Positions 44,359 through 53,261 of a stretch of DNA of 64,000 bases are shown here, piece by piece. The notes under the pieces are model-generated. The model searched no databases, was not told where the DNA came from, and saw only the letters and a list, made by a program, of their open reading frames with translations. Location: contig FXYJ02000005.1 of assembly GCA_900184925.1 (NCBI GenBank), forward strand, positions 124,001-188,000, written 5' to 3'. Numbering within the stretch: the first letter of the stretch is position 1; every line of letters starts with the position of its first letter. Made by a program: the position numbers and the translations under genes. This DNA comes from Ruminococcaceae bacterium HV4-5-B5C (GTDB lineage: Bacteria; Bacillota; Clostridia; Oscillospirales; Acutalibacteraceae).

Positions 44359-44420
44359 AAAAGCAGGCTGAAATTTATCAGTCTGCTTTTGTCGTTATGA
44401 CCACTCGAGGGTCACTCATA
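44359..44420 (-). repeat. Palindromic repeat half serving as tRNA-Leu terminator
   Basis: Stem aaaagcaggctga/tcagtctgctttt (one mismatch) plus cgttatgaccactcgagggtca, matching 41836-41895. It directly follows the CCA end of tRNA-Leu, and its hairpin plus T-run on the minus strand should terminate that tRNA. Confidence 0.7.
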
Positions 44421-44421
44421 A

Positions 44422-44508
44422 TGGTGCCGCTGACCGGACTTGAACCGGTACGGTATTGCTACCGAGGGATTTTAAGTCCCTTGTGTCTGCCAATTTCACC
44501 ACAGCGGC
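44422..44508 (-). tRNA. tRNA-Leu(TAA)
   Basis: A class II tRNA of 87 nt with encoded CCA. Acceptor gccgctg pairs with cagcggc, the discriminator is A, the anticodon stem aggga/tccct encloses cttaaaa with anticodon TAA, and the variable arm is long. Confidence 0.95.
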
Positions 44509-44547
44509 GGGAAACAATGCTGATTATAGCATACCTGTGGGTCAAAA

Positions 44548-45588
44548 TCAATGTGCGCCGGCAGGGGAGGCTTCAATTTCAATGTCCGATGCGCGTGTGT
44601 ATTCCTTGGTCGCGTCATTTCTCACAACCTCACACTGGTGCTGGCTGAGCAGCTGGGTAAGGGGATAAACATCTACCCAGATTTCGTTGTTGCATTCTTT
44701 TTCGCTTTCGTCAAAAATGAGTTGTAAGCCAAAATGAAGATGGCTCACTTCAATGTTGTTCACGTTTTCTTTTGTACTGTATCCGGTGCGGCCCACATAT
44801 CCGATGACGTCGCCGGCCTTTACGGTTTTGCCGAGAGCCAACCCTTCGGCGTAAGGGCGGTTCTGGCGAAGGTGCGCATAGTAATAGTACCGTTTTGTGT
44901 CAAAACTGCGGATGCCGATCCTCCAGCCGCCGTACTGGTTCCAGCCGAGCGCTTCAACAATGCCGGATTCCACAGCGATGACGGGCGTCCCCGTCGCAGC
45001 CATCATGTCATGGCCTAGGTGAGGGCGAGAATAGCCGTACGTGCGCTGGGCACCGAAATCGTCGCTGCCGGAGTAGGGGAAGGTCTTCGCAATCGGAGAA
45101 TACCCGATCAGTCCGTATTTCTCCTGCCCGTTTTCCCGGAAGGTCCCGAGCAGACCGCCGAGGACGGCGGAGTATGCCTCATGGTAATAGTTATAATATT
45201 TCATACCATTAGTAATTTCGGCGACACTTTTTGTCTGCAGCTGTTTCACAAAAGCGTCCATATCGGCGCTTTTATAGCGGTCGAATGTTCCTCCGTACTT
45301 TGCGCCGAGATAGGCGAGAAGATCGATCCAGCTGAGAGTTCCTTCGTCCCGGTGGGATTCGATATCGAGATTCATTGCTTTTTTCAGAGCGAGATAGGGG
45401 ACGTTAAATTCGACATATTTAATGAAGCCTTTCGACTCGGACGACGATGATGAACACGACGCGGTTCCGGCCGTCGGAACCGCCTGCGGAACGTTGCCAC
45501 TTTTCGTCAGAAAAGAAACCGCGAGAATGACCGCGCCCAGAATCAAAATCGATATCGTTTTCTGGATTAACATTTTCTTTGCAGTCAC
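44548..45588 (-). CDS. M23-family metallopeptidase, membrane-anchored
   Basis: A protein of about 346 residues. An N-terminal hydrophobic anchor (TISILILGAVILAVSFLT) and Ser-rich linker lead to an extracytoplasmic domain with a helical part (residues about 45-165). An M23/LytM-like peptidase fold then carries the zinc ligands in HLGHDMMA and HLHFGLQL. Murein or cross-bridge cleavage is the family role. The first-motif Asp is retained (HxxxD). Start GTG 45588 follows GGGGGG; ATG 45612 is an alternative without a good site. Confidence 0.85.
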   Translation of the reverse strand: MTAKKMLIQKTISILILGAVILAVSFLTKSGNVPQAVPTAGTASCSSSSSESKGFIKYVEFNVPYLALKKAMNLDIESHRDEGTLSWIDLLAYLGAKYGGTFDRYKSADMDAFVKQLQTKSVAEITNGMKYYNYYHEAYSAVLGGLLGTFRENGQEKYGLIGYSPIAKTFPYSGSDDFGAQRTYGYSRPHLGHDMMAATGTPVIAVESGIVEALGWNQYGGWRIGIRSFDTKRYYYYAHLRQNRPYAEGLALGKTVKAGDVIGYVGRTGYSTKENVNNIEVSHLHFGLQLIFDESEKECNNEIWVDVYPLTQLLSQHQCEVVRNDATKEYTRASDIEIEASPAGAH

Positions 45589-45645
45589 AGCCCATTCCCC
45601 CCACCACTCCATTTATTTTTATGAACGGTGGGAAGAAAATATCGC

Positions 45646-46320
45646 TTAAAAAACGGCTGCAACAGTCTGAAAGATGATTTGAATGTCCCGTATGACGGAA
45701 ATCTTCCGAAGATATTCCAGATTAAGGGCCATTTTTGGCGGCAGGATTTTTTCAATGTAGATTTTTTCGGGGTCGCCTCCGGCATTAAGAAGTTTGTCCT
45801 CATCTTTAAACGCGATGCTGGAAGGAGCGGTGATGCCGGGTCGAATCAGAAGCGTAGCCCAATATTCCGGCGTATACACGTCCACGTATCGGCGAACTTC
45901 CGGCCGCGGACCGACGAGGCTCATACTGCCGCTCAGCACGTTCAGAAGCTGCGAAAATTCGTCAAGCCGCAGCTTCCGGATCAGCGAGCCGACGCGCGTA
46001 ATGCGAGGGTCTTTTCCCGACGTGAGCGGAGGCCCGATTTTATCTGCGTCCCTTACCATTGTGCGGAATTTATAGATTTTGAAATCCCTGCCGTAGCGCC
46101 CGACACGAGTCTGACGGTAAAAAACAGGTCCGGGAGAATCAATTTTGACGGCGGCTGCAAGCAGGAGAAAAAAAGGGGAGAGAAGCACAAGCAGTATGGC
46201 GGAGACGAAGATATCGAACAGCCGTTTAAGCGCAAGAGACCGCCGCCGCGACAGGAGCATGTTCCAGTATGGGCGAATGGACGCGTCTTTCATTGTTTCG
46301 GGAAGCGATTCGTAAACCAC
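45646..46320 (-). CDS. Undecaprenyl-phosphate sugar phosphotransferase (bacterial sugar transferase)
   Basis: A 224-residue monotopic phosphoglycosyl transferase (PF02397). One membrane helix ([19 protein letters not shown]) precedes the catalytic [42 protein letters not shown] and GPRPE. It loads a sugar-1-phosphate onto the lipid carrier, the first step of exopolysaccharide or glycan synthesis. No glycan cluster surrounds it, which is unusual. GTG 46320 follows AAGGAGAAG. Confidence 0.9.
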   Translation of the reverse strand: MVYESLPETMKDASIRPYWNMLLSRRRSLALKRLFDIFVSAILLVLLSPFFLLLAAAVKIDSPGPVFYRQTRVGRYGRDFKIYKFRTMVRDADKIGPPLTSGKDPRITRVGSLIRKLRLDEFSQLLNVLSGSMSLVGPRPEVRRYVDVYTPEYWATLLIRPGITAPSSIAFKDEDKLLNAGGDPEKIYIEKILPPKMALNLEYLRKISVIRDIQIIFQTVAAVF

Positions 46321-46418
46321 GTTTTTCTTCTCCTTGTTGCCGAAGAATTTTGTGGTTCCATTATATCATGAAACCGGATTTGAACGGAGGTGTTTTTTTA
46401 TTTTTTGTGGCCCGGAAG

Positions 46419-46448
46419 TTTACAGCGGCGTGCGCTGAATGCTATACT
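46419..46448 (+). promoter_or_regulatory. Promoter of the glucokinase gene
   Basis: TTTACA (46419-46424), 18-bp spacer, TATACT (46443-46448). Confidence 0.5.
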
Positions 46449-46510
46449 GATACTAAATCAAATCGAGATTTCGGGAAAGACGAATGGAAATCCGGGAAAG
46501 AAGGACGTTC

Positions 46511-47458
46511 ATGTATTATCTTGGCATCGATCTTGGAGGGACAAACATTGCTGCCGGCGTTGTGGACGAATCGTATCGGCTGGTTGCAAAGACGAGCCGT
46601 AAGACACACGTGCCGTGTTCCGACGGGGAGATTTGCGAACAGCTCGCGCAGGCGGCGACGGAAACGCTGAAAAAGGCCGGGCTTACTCTTGACGATATCC
46701 CTTATATTGGCATCGGCAGCCCCGGAGCGGTGAACCGTGACAGCGGTGTTATTGAGTATGCCAACAACCTGCATTTTAAGAACCTCCCTCTCCGGAAGTT
46801 GATGGAAGACAGGCTTCACAAAAAAACGGTTCTTGAAAACGACGCCAACGCGGCCGCATACGGCGAATATAAGGCCGGTGCCCTCCGCGGGGCGAAAGAT
46901 GCTGTTGCCATCACGATCGGCACTGGCATCGGCAGCGGCATCATCGTCGATGGAAAAATCCTTGCAGGTTTTAACTTTGCGGGCGGAGAAATGGGTCATA
47001 TGGTGATCCGCGAGGGCGGGCGTATGTGCACGTGCGAGCGCGCCGGCTGCTGGGAGGCGTATGCTTCCGCCACGGGGCTGATCCGCACGACGCGGGAGAT
47101 GATGGAAAAGAACCGGGATTCCGCGCTTTGGACACTTGCAAACGGCAAGCTTGAGAATGTGGACGGCCGCACGGCATTTCAGGCGATGCGGCAAGGCGAT
47201 GCGGCAGGGAAAGCCGTTGTGGACGAGTATATTTCCGACCTTGCGTGCGGACTGGTCAACTGTATTAATATTTTCCAGCCGGAAATTCTCTGCATCGGCG
47301 GCGGCGTCAGCAACGAAGGAGACCCGCTTATGATTCCTCTGAAGGAACGGGTCGCAAAGGAAATTTATTCGAAATATTGCAGCAGGCAGACGGTCATCTG
47401 CCGGGCGCAGCTTGGAAACGACGCCGGAATCGTCGGAGCCGCACTGCTGGGAGAATGA
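46511..47458 (+). CDS. glcK: ROK-family glucokinase
   Basis: A 315-residue kinase: phosphate loop GIDLGGTNIAAG, GIGSPGAVN, catalytic Asp in LENDANAAAYGEYKAG, and ITIGTGIGSGII. The ROK zinc motif is GGEMGHMVI with CTCERAGCWEAYAS; CxCE replaces the common CxCG, but the cysteines are kept. It phosphorylates glucose released by the beta-glycosidases. ATG 46511 follows AAGGA. It is probably cotranscribed with the aldose epimerase, 33 nt downstream. Confidence 0.88.
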   Translation: MYYLGIDLGGTNIAAGVVDESYRLVAKTSRKTHVPCSDGEICEQLAQAATETLKKAGLTLDDIPYIGIGSPGAVNRDSGVIEYANNLHFKNLPLRKLMEDRLHKKTVLENDANAAAYGEYKAGALRGAKDAVAITIGTGIGSGIIVDGKILAGFNFAGGEMGHMVIREGGRMCTCERAGCWEAYASATGLIRTTREMMEKNRDSALWTLANGKLENVDGRTAFQAMRQGDAAGKAVVDEYISDLACGLVNCINIFQPEILCIGGGVSNEGDPLMIPLKERVAKEIYSKYCSRQTVICRAQLGNDAGIVGAALLGE

Positions 47459-47491
47459 CCGAATCCATTATTTTGAAAGCGGGGTTTGGAA

Positions 47492-48553
47492 ATGAGTATT
47501 GAAATCAGAGCATTCGGCAAACTTGCGGATGGGACCGCAGTAGAAAGCTGTACACTTAAAAACGAGAAAGGAATGACGGCGGAACTGCTGACCTACGGTT
47601 GCCGCATCGCAAAGCTTTTTGCCCCGGATCGGAACGGAACGTTGGAAAATGTGGTTCTCGGTCATGACACGCTCGGAGAATATGCCACAGGAAACGACGT
47701 TCTCGGGGCGTTGGTGGGCCGTTATGCCAACCGGATTGGCGGGGCGGAGTTCGTTATTGAGGGAAAGACTTACCGCGTAACCAAGAACGAAGGGGAAAAT
47801 TCGCTTCACAGTGCACCCGGAGGATATCAGGATAAGGTCTGGCGCATCAAAAGCAGCAGGGACGACAGGGAATCGCCCTCCGTCACCTTTGCCTATCACA
47901 GCCCGGAGGGGGAGTGTGGGTTTCCGGGAAATGTCGACCTGGAAGTAACGTATACGCTTTCTGCCGACAATGCGCTGAAAATCGATTACGACGCTAAAAC
48001 GGACGCCGAAACTCCGCTTAACCTGACGAACCATTCTTATTTTAATATTACGGGAAATCCGTCGAAAGAGATTTTGTCTCTGGAGATGCAGCTGAATGCG
48101 GACGCCGTTACGGAAGCGGACGACGGTCTTATCCCAACCGGAAAACTGCTTCCCGTGGACGGAACTCCGTTCGATTTTCGCAGTCCGAAAACGATCGGAC
48201 GGGACATCGGCGCGAAAGACCGTCTGCTGGAGCGCTGCGGCGGGTACGACCACAACTTTGTCCTCGGCACTTCCAACGCCGGCGTTCAAAAAGCGGGCGA
48301 AATCTATGATGCGGCGAGCGGCCGCAGAATGCTGGTATTCACCGATCTTCCGGGCATTCAGATCTATACCGCGAATTCCTTCGGACCCGGAATGAAAGGA
48401 AACGGAGGCGTCGCACTCAAATCGCACTGCGCAATCTGTATGGAAACGCAGTTTTTCCCGGATTCCGTCAACCGTGCGGAATTCCCCTATGAAAACCTGA
48501 AACCGGGGAAACCTTTCCACAGCACGACAATCTATCAATTCACAGCAGACTGA
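47492..48553 (+). CDS. galM: Aldose 1-epimerase (galactose mutarotase)
   Basis: A 353-residue mutarotase. Conserved parts are GRYANRIGGAEF, the catalytic His regions NSLHSAPGGYQDKVW and LTNHSYFNI, GYDHNFVL, and the C-terminal Glu in CMETQFFPDSVN. It interconverts alpha and beta anomers of glucose or galactose, supplying the right anomer for glucokinase. The ATG 47492 is preceded by GCGGGGT. A terminator follows immediately. Confidence 0.93.
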   Translation: MSIEIRAFGKLADGTAVESCTLKNEKGMTAELLTYGCRIAKLFAPDRNGTLENVVLGHDTLGEYATGNDVLGALVGRYANRIGGAEFVIEGKTYRVTKNEGENSLHSAPGGYQDKVWRIKSSRDDRESPSVTFAYHSPEGECGFPGNVDLEVTYTLSADNALKIDYDAKTDAETPLNLTNHSYFNITGNPSKEILSLEMQLNADAVTEADDGLIPTGKLLPVDGTPFDFRSPKTIGRDIGAKDRLLERCGGYDHNFVLGTSNAGVQKAGEIYDAASGRRMLVFTDLPGIQIYTANSFGPGMKGNGGVALKSHCAICMETQFFPDSVNRAEFPYENLKPGKPFHSTTIYQFTAD

Positions 48554-48556
48554 TAA

Positions 48557-48597
48557 AAGCCGGGGCGCATTCCCAAAAAGGGAAAACGCCCCGGCTT
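48557..48597 (+). terminator. Terminator after galM
   Basis: Arms aagccggggcg and cgccccggctt (11 bp) with further pairing ccc/ggg inside. Confidence 0.8.
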
Positions 48598-48636
48598 CGT
48601 TTATTCATTCAGAAATCGGAATCAAACGGAATGCAG

Positions 48637-49302
48637 TCAGGAGTTTCCTTCATAACCGCTTTTTTTTTCCCTGTCGTCCATCTTGCCTTTCACAAAAGCA
48701 ATGACCGCGGGAATGACGGAAATAACCACAATTGCGATTACAATCACGCTGAAGTGGCTTTGCACCGCCGGGAGATTCCCGAAGAAATATCCGATCAGGA
48801 AAAATGCGGAAGCCCATGAGATACCGCCCACTGTGTTGAACAATAGGAAACGCTTGTACGGCATTTTGCCCACGCCGGCGACAAACGGGGAAAATGTGCG
48901 CAAAATCGGCATGAACCGGGTGATAACAATGGTTATGCCTCCGTGCTTATCAAAAAAAGCTTGCGTTCGGTCGAGATTCTCCTGCTTGATAAAGCGCATT
49001 TGCTTGCGTTGTTTGACTCTATCGCTCAGAAAACGCCCAATCTGGTAGTTGAGCATATTGCCCGTGACCGCCGCTACAATAAAAAGCGGGAGGGCGCCCC
49101 AGCTGACAATTCCGGTTGCGGCAAGAGCGCCGGCGGCAAAAATCAGCGAATCGCCGGGAAGAAACGGAGTTACCACAAGGCCGGTTTCACAGAATATAAT
49201 CAGGAACAGCACTACGTAAACCGGTGCGCCGTATTGCTGCATGAATGCGCCTAGGTGAGTGTCCAGGTGGAGGAACACGTCCAAAAGAAAGCTGAAATCC
49301 AA
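48637..49302 (-). CDS. DedA-family membrane protein
   Basis: A 221-residue protein of the DedA/SNARE-associated (VTT) family: LFLIIFCETGLVVTPFLPGD near the N-terminus, GNMLNYQIGRFLSDR, and FMPILRTFSPFVAGVGKM in the re-entrant region. DedA proteins include undecaprenyl-phosphate and phospholipid flippases. A TTG start at 49302 (MDFSFLLDVFLHLDTHL) matches the family N-terminus and has GAGAGGGG upstream; codons before it lie in the promoter region. Confidence 0.88.
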   Translation of the reverse strand: MDFSFLLDVFLHLDTHLGAFMQQYGAPVYVVLFLIIFCETGLVVTPFLPGDSLIFAAGALAATGIVSWGALPLFIVAAVTGNMLNYQIGRFLSDRVKQRKQMRFIKQENLDRTQAFFDKHGGITIVITRFMPILRTFSPFVAGVGKMPYKRFLLFNTVGGISWASAFFLIGYFFGNLPAVQSHFSVIVIAIVVISVIPAVIAFVKGKMDDREKKSGYEGNS

Positions 49303-49646
49303 AAATACATCCCCTCTCGATTCTTTGCTGGGCAAAGCATACCATGTACTTTTTACGACAGTTTGAACAAAATGGGAGAAATGTCGAAAGAGCAGCTTCT
49401 GTTTCTTAAGATTTCTCTTTCTGCCCGCTGTATTCGTTTTTGTGCGGGAAAAAGCAAAAAAGCCGCATGTCATATTGAAAAGAGCAGGACAATCCGATAT
49501 AATAGAAAGTCGGGAGCAGACGCGGGCGGCCGCATTACGGCGGCAAACGAACGGAAATAAAAACGGGCTGGCTGTTCCCTTGGATTTTCGCCCGTTTCCA
49601 AACCGCACGACATTAACTGCATCGATGAAAGACAGGGGCGAAAAGA
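49303..49646. other. Divergent promoter region, DedA and DUF47 genes
   Basis: No gene. It holds the plus promoter at 49475-49503. On the minus strand an extended -10 (TGGTATGCT) near 49342 may serve the DedA gene. Confidence 0.4.
49475..49503 (+). promoter_or_regulatory. Promoter of the DUF47 gene
   Basis: TTGAAA (49475-49480), 17-bp spacer, TATAAT (49498-49503). Confidence 0.65.
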
Positions 49647-50279
49647 ATGAGCAGCTTTTTTTCTAAAGGGCCGGATTATTTCAGCCTGTTTGAAAAGGGA
49701 ATCGAAATTTCAAGCCGGGCCGCGCAGACGCTGAAACGGGCGTTCGCGGGGGACCAGATTGACGAAGAAGAGATTAAGCAACTGAAGGCCATTGAACATG
49801 ACGGCGACAAACATGTTCATGAATGTGCGAAACTGATTTCCGACGCGTTTATCACGCCGATTGAACGCCCTGACATGATGAATCTGATTGCCGCAATTGA
49901 AGCGCTGACGGACAGCATCGACGACGTGGGCAATCAGGTCTATATGATGCACATCACGGAAAAAGAGGAAGTGGCGGGGAATTTCGTCGATCTGATTTCA
50001 TCCGCCTGCACCGAGCTTTGCAGTATGATGCGCGTCTTCAAGCACTTTAAAAAGAATCAGACGGACATCCACGAGATTTCCATCCGCGTGAATCACATTG
50101 AAGAGGAAGGCGATACCCTCTTCATCAGCGCCATGCGCAGCATGTATGATCCCGCGCAGACGCAGGACCCGATCGACGTAATGCGCAGGCAGAGCCTGTA
50201 CCAGACGCTGGAGGATTCCCTCGACTGCTGCGAAGACGTGGCCGACATTATGGCGCATATCATCATTGCCAACACCTGA
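49647..50279 (+). CDS. DUF47 / PhoU-like protein
   Basis: A 210-residue all-helical protein of the DUF47 (PhoU-related, Pit-accessory) family: KAIEHDGDKHVHECAKL with the metal-binding E-x-x-x-D pattern, ITPIERPDMMNLIAAIEAL, and VNHIEEEGDTLF. Such proteins normally regulate a PiT-type phosphate permease encoded next to them. No permease gene lies on either side here. Confidence 0.88.
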   Translation: MSSFFSKGPDYFSLFEKGIEISSRAAQTLKRAFAGDQIDEEEIKQLKAIEHDGDKHVHECAKLISDAFITPIERPDMMNLIAAIEALTDSIDDVGNQVYMMHITEKEEVAGNFVDLISSACTELCSMMRVFKHFKKNQTDIHEISIRVNHIEEEGDTLFISAMRSMYDPAQTQDPIDVMRRQSLYQTLEDSLDCCEDVADIMAHIIIANT

Positions 50280-50298
50280 ATTTCAGGAACTGCTCAGA

Positions 50299-50355
50299 GC
50301 CGCCGCGCGGCAATGGACCGATAAAAGTCCACTGCTGTCGGCGGCCTTTCATTTT
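50299..50355. terminator. Bidirectional terminator between DUF47 and DUF4364 genes
   Basis: An imperfect long stem gccgccg...caatggac / gtccactg...cggcggc around cgataaaa, followed by ctttcatttt. Confidence 0.65.
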
Positions 50356-50953
50356 ACCGGGCGTTCCCGGAACTTTCCTTCAGAATCCCGGCTGCGACGT
50401 CGTGCTCGCCCGTAACGAGAGCCAGCAGCATGCGGTATACGGTTTCCGGGGAGCTGTGAAAATTCTCCTTTACCAGGTTTGCCTGTGCAAGGTCCGGTAC
50501 ATGGAGCGAAAAGCTCATCAGGTCGGTTTTTCCCCCCGAGATATGACAGTTTACGCGGAAACCTCGCTCGGAGGGAACAATTTCCACACGGTTCTCCTGT
50601 TCCCGCTTTGCCTTGGCAAGAAGATTGACGGCCGCGGCGAGCGCCTTGCGGCGCACAGTGGGGGGCAGCTCCGCGTCAAGCTGCTTTGAGATCATGCGGG
50701 AGGTTTCCGTGGCGGAACAGAACTCGCTGTTTTTTCCGCTGACGGCAATAATCCCTTTTTGGGCCATTTCATCAATTGCTCCCGCAAGTTCAAAGTAATT
50801 TGCAAGCCCGTTGTCCACAGCAATATTGATCAGGTCGTCTTTTGCAAGCGGCGCTTCGATGCCTGCAAGCAGATAGCAGATCAGAATGCGGATCTCGCTC
50901 CTTGTGCGAAGACCGCCGGGCTCTACACCGCCCGTCAAAGCGTCAAAATTCAT
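50354..50953 (-). CDS. DUF4364 family protein
   Basis: A 199-residue protein matching DUF4364 (PF14277) of Clostridia. It has a predicted winged-helix N-terminus (SEIRILICYLLAGIEAPLAK, YFELAGAIDEMAQKGIIAVS) and a C-terminal alpha/beta part. The function is unknown, and a DNA-binding role is only inferred. The start at 50953 has GGAGGG seven bases upstream; an earlier in-frame ATG overlaps that site. Confidence 0.82.
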   Translation of the reverse strand: MNFDALTGGVEPGGLRTRSEIRILICYLLAGIEAPLAKDDLINIAVDNGLANYFELAGAIDEMAQKGIIAVSGKNSEFCSATETSRMISKQLDAELPPTVRRKALAAAVNLLAKAKREQENRVEIVPSERGFRVNCHISGGKTDLMSFSLHVPDLAQANLVKENFHSSPETVYRMLLALVTGEHDVAAGILKESSGNAR

Positions 50954-51050
50954 GGGCATACCCTCCATTCCTTCCCATACTTATTTTAGCACAGATCCAT
51001 CCCTACGGAAAGAAGGCAAAAAAAATCCCCGCTTTTCGCAGCGGGAGAGA

Positions 51051-51455
51051 TCAATGGGCATGAAGCGAATCTCCGTGGCCTTCTATGAGGGAAAACGCCA
51101 GGTTCAGCAATTCTTTCTGTTCGTCTTCCGAGCAGGTGCGGTAAGCGCCGACAAGGTCTTTTTCGGTGGGAGAAAGGTCATAGATGTGGCTTGAGTTTTT
51201 ATTTCCCCGGACATAATCCTTTACAAAATGCCGATCGGAGACAGCCTTCGGCGCCGCTTCGTCGCCAAGAAATTCGTCGAACGAAATGTTGTAAATCTTT
51301 GTGAGTACCATCAGGGACGCAATGTCCGGGTGCGTCTTTCCAGTTTCGTAATAGGCGTAAGTAGACCGGTCAATGTTCAGCAATTTCGCTATCTGGCTTT
51401 GCGTATAACCAAATTTGACACGCAGTTCGCGAAGCCGTTCACTAATATTAAGCAA
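51051..51455 (-). CDS. XRE-family HTH regulator
   Basis: A 134-residue protein with an N-terminal helix-turn-helix (LRELRVKFGYTQSQIAKLLN, DRSTYAYYETGKTHPDI) and a C-terminal segment typical of clostridial small XRE proteins (LSPTEKDLVGAYRTCSEDEQ). The start is TTG at 51455 with a modest ribosome site (GGCGGA). It precedes DUF4364 on the same strand by about 100 nt. Confidence 0.85.
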   Translation of the reverse strand: MLNISERLRELRVKFGYTQSQIAKLLNIDRSTYAYYETGKTHPDIASLMVLTKIYNISFDEFLGDEAAPKAVSDRHFVKDYVRGNKNSSHIYDLSPTEKDLVGAYRTCSEDEQKELLNLAFSLIEGHGDSLHAH

Positions 51456-51595
51456 GCCGATTCCGCCTTTTTGATGTAGTCTCGATACAATTTTATATTA
51501 GTATACATTTCCTATTCTATTACTCTTCCGAAAAATTATCCCAAACCGGTGAATCTAATTCACATTGCGGGAGTTCCATTTTTCCAAGAAAAAGC

Positions 51596-51624
51596 TTGAC
51601 TGACGCCTCCATTTTCGCTATAAT
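51596..51624 (+). promoter_or_regulatory. Promoter of tRNA-Thr(CGT)
   Basis: TTGACT (51596-51601), 17-bp spacer, TATAAT (51619-51624), 21 bp before the tRNA. Confidence 0.75.
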
Positions 51625-51644
51625 AGATAAGTCACCGGGTTGAT

Positions 51645-51720
51645 GCTACTGTGGCTCAGTTGGTAGAGCAGCGCATTCGTAATGCGCAGGTCGTCCGTTC
51701 GAGTCGGACCAGTAGCTCCA
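51645..51720 (+). tRNA. tRNA-Thr(CGT)
   Basis: 76 nt with encoded CCA. Acceptor gctactg pairs with cagtagc, the D-loop is agttggta, anticodon CGT sits in gcattCGTaatgc, and the T-arm gtccg-ttcgagt-cggac is perfect. Confidence 0.96.
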
Positions 51721-51723
51721 CAA

Positions 51724-51766
51724 AAAAGCCAGGAAACATGTGTGTTTCCTGGCTTTACTTTTTTGT
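51724..51766 (+). terminator. Terminator of tRNA-Thr(CGT)
   Basis: Stem aaagccaggaaac/gtttcctggcttt followed by acTTTTTTg. Confidence 0.85.
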
Positions 51767-51826
51767 ATTACGCACCTTCCTGCGGTGCCGGGGTGACGTT
51801 GCCTTGCTTCACAGCGTATTGGTATA

Positions 51827-52360
51827 TTAATGCTTTGAAATACCGTATCCTTTGGAAACAGGGTCAAAAAACAATGGAATCTTCGGCGGGAAAAAAGTGA
51901 AAACAAGAAAGCAAATCAATATGATTACCGAGAGGAATCCTGACCACCCAAGATCGCTGCGCGTCGGATATCTGTTGATTACTTTCCAACTGTACAGGTA
52001 AGCCACTGCCACGCCGACAACAAAAGTTAAAATATCCGCCCATAAGTAATGTTCTCCGATCATCCCTGTATAGGTGTAAAACAAGGCTACAATTGCAAGC
52101 ATTCCAAACAGAATTCCAAGCGATTTTGCAGGAATATAATTAGGAGCCGTTTTTCCAACGACGAAATATTCAACTATGCTGAACAGGAACATCGGAACAA
52201 AAAGTAATTTTAAATGCTCCCATGTACTCTCGTTGACCGGACTTATCATACCGACAATCCGATTGCTTCCCGACCAGCGATAGACAAAATGGAGCAACGA
52301 ACCGAAAACGACAACAAACAGGAAACCTGCTAATTCCCAATGGGCAAGACTGGTTGGCAT
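51827..52360 (-). CDS. DUF6512 family membrane protein
   Basis: A 177-residue protein with five or so hydrophobic segments and the conserved SPVNESTWEHLKLLFVP near residue 45. This motif is typical of DUF6512 proteins of Firmicutes, function unknown. ATG 52360 follows a very strong ribosome site (GGAGGGGGAG). It converges on the tRNA-Thr terminator. Confidence 0.82.
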   Translation of the reverse strand: MPTSLAHWELAGFLFVVVFGSLLHFVYRWSGSNRIVGMISPVNESTWEHLKLLFVPMFLFSIVEYFVVGKTAPNYIPAKSLGILFGMLAIVALFYTYTGMIGEHYLWADILTFVVGVAVAYLYSWKVINRYPTRSDLGWSGFLSVIILICFLVFTFFPPKIPLFFDPVSKGYGISKH

Positions 52361-52528
52361 GTTGAACTCCCCCTCCACTTAATTCTATGAGATCAATTCA
52401 AAAAATAGGAGAGATATTTCACCTTCGAAAAAGCCGCGATACCCTTTATTTACCTTTACAGATTGGCAAAAGCAGACTATGATATTGCGGTACATATTTA
52501 CAGGAAATCAATCTTGGAGGGGAAATTC

Positions 52529-53191
52529 TTGCTGACCATACAAATTGCCGGAGACACCGGCTTTGAGAACTATGTTTCTGCGCTTACGCTCTGCGGAGCC
52601 AAAAGTGTGCTGTCACTGAGTTTGAGTGATGAACCAGGCTGTGCAGCGCTCCTTCTGCCCGGCGGCGGAGACGTTGACCCTTCGTTTTATCATCAGGAGA
52701 ACTGTGGCTCTCAGGATATCAACCGTGAGCTGGATCGAAGTCAGTTTGCGCTTCTGGAACAGTATCGGAACTGTGGAAAACCCGTGCTGGGAATCTGCAG
52801 GGGCCATCAGATGATTAACGTCTTTTTCGGTGGCAGTCTGACCCAGGACCTGCCGACGGCCGACCATCATAAGCGGAAAATGGGTGTGGACGTCATTCAC
52901 TCGAATGTGGCGGAACCGGGGTCTTTTCTGACGACTCTGTACGGTCGGAAATTTACAACAAACAGCGCTCATCATCAGGGAATTCACGATCTCGGCAGGA
53001 GTTTAATTGCTGCCCAGTATGCGGACGACGGGGTGATCGAGGCAATCCGGCATGAGACGTTTCCGATTTTCGGTGTGCAGTGGCATCCGGAGCGAATTAT
53101 GGGAAAATTCAGCAATCCGGACACTGTGGATGGCAGCATACTGTTCCATTCTTTTCTTTCTTTTGTTGCCAGACGCGGATCGAATCAATAG
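52529..53191 (+). CDS. Class-I glutamine amidotransferase-like hydrolase (peptidase C26, PuuD type)
   Basis: A 220-residue gamma-glutamyl hydrolase family protein. The nucleophile Cys90 lies in VLGICRGHQMINV and the His in FGVQWHPERIMG. LLLPGGGDVDPSFY is the loop typical of gamma-glutamyl-GABA hydrolases. It probably cleaves gamma-glutamyl amides in polyamine or amino-acid turnover. TTG 52529 follows GGAGGGG with six-base spacing and gives the expected N-terminus (LTIQIAGDTGFENYV); the longer frame from 52463 has no such site. Confidence 0.85.
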   Translation: MLTIQIAGDTGFENYVSALTLCGAKSVLSLSLSDEPGCAALLLPGGGDVDPSFYHQENCGSQDINRELDRSQFALLEQYRNCGKPVLGICRGHQMINVFFGGSLTQDLPTADHHKRKMGVDVIHSNVAEPGSFLTTLYGRKFTTNSAHHQGIHDLGRSLIAAQYADDGVIEAIRHETFPIFGVQWHPERIMGKFSNPDTVDGSILFHSFLSFVARRGSNQ

Positions 53192-53223
53192 GAGCGGGCC
53201 TGTGTCGGGTTGGCAACCCACGA

Positions 53224-53259
53224 AAAAGCGGCCGGAAACGATTGTTTCCGGCCGCTTTT
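53224..53259. terminator. Bidirectional terminator
   Basis: A perfect stem of 16 bp (aaaagcggccggaaac with gtttccggccgctttt) with a gatt loop, between the convergent amidotransferase and KimA-like genes. Confidence 0.88.
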
Positions 53260-53261
53260 GC

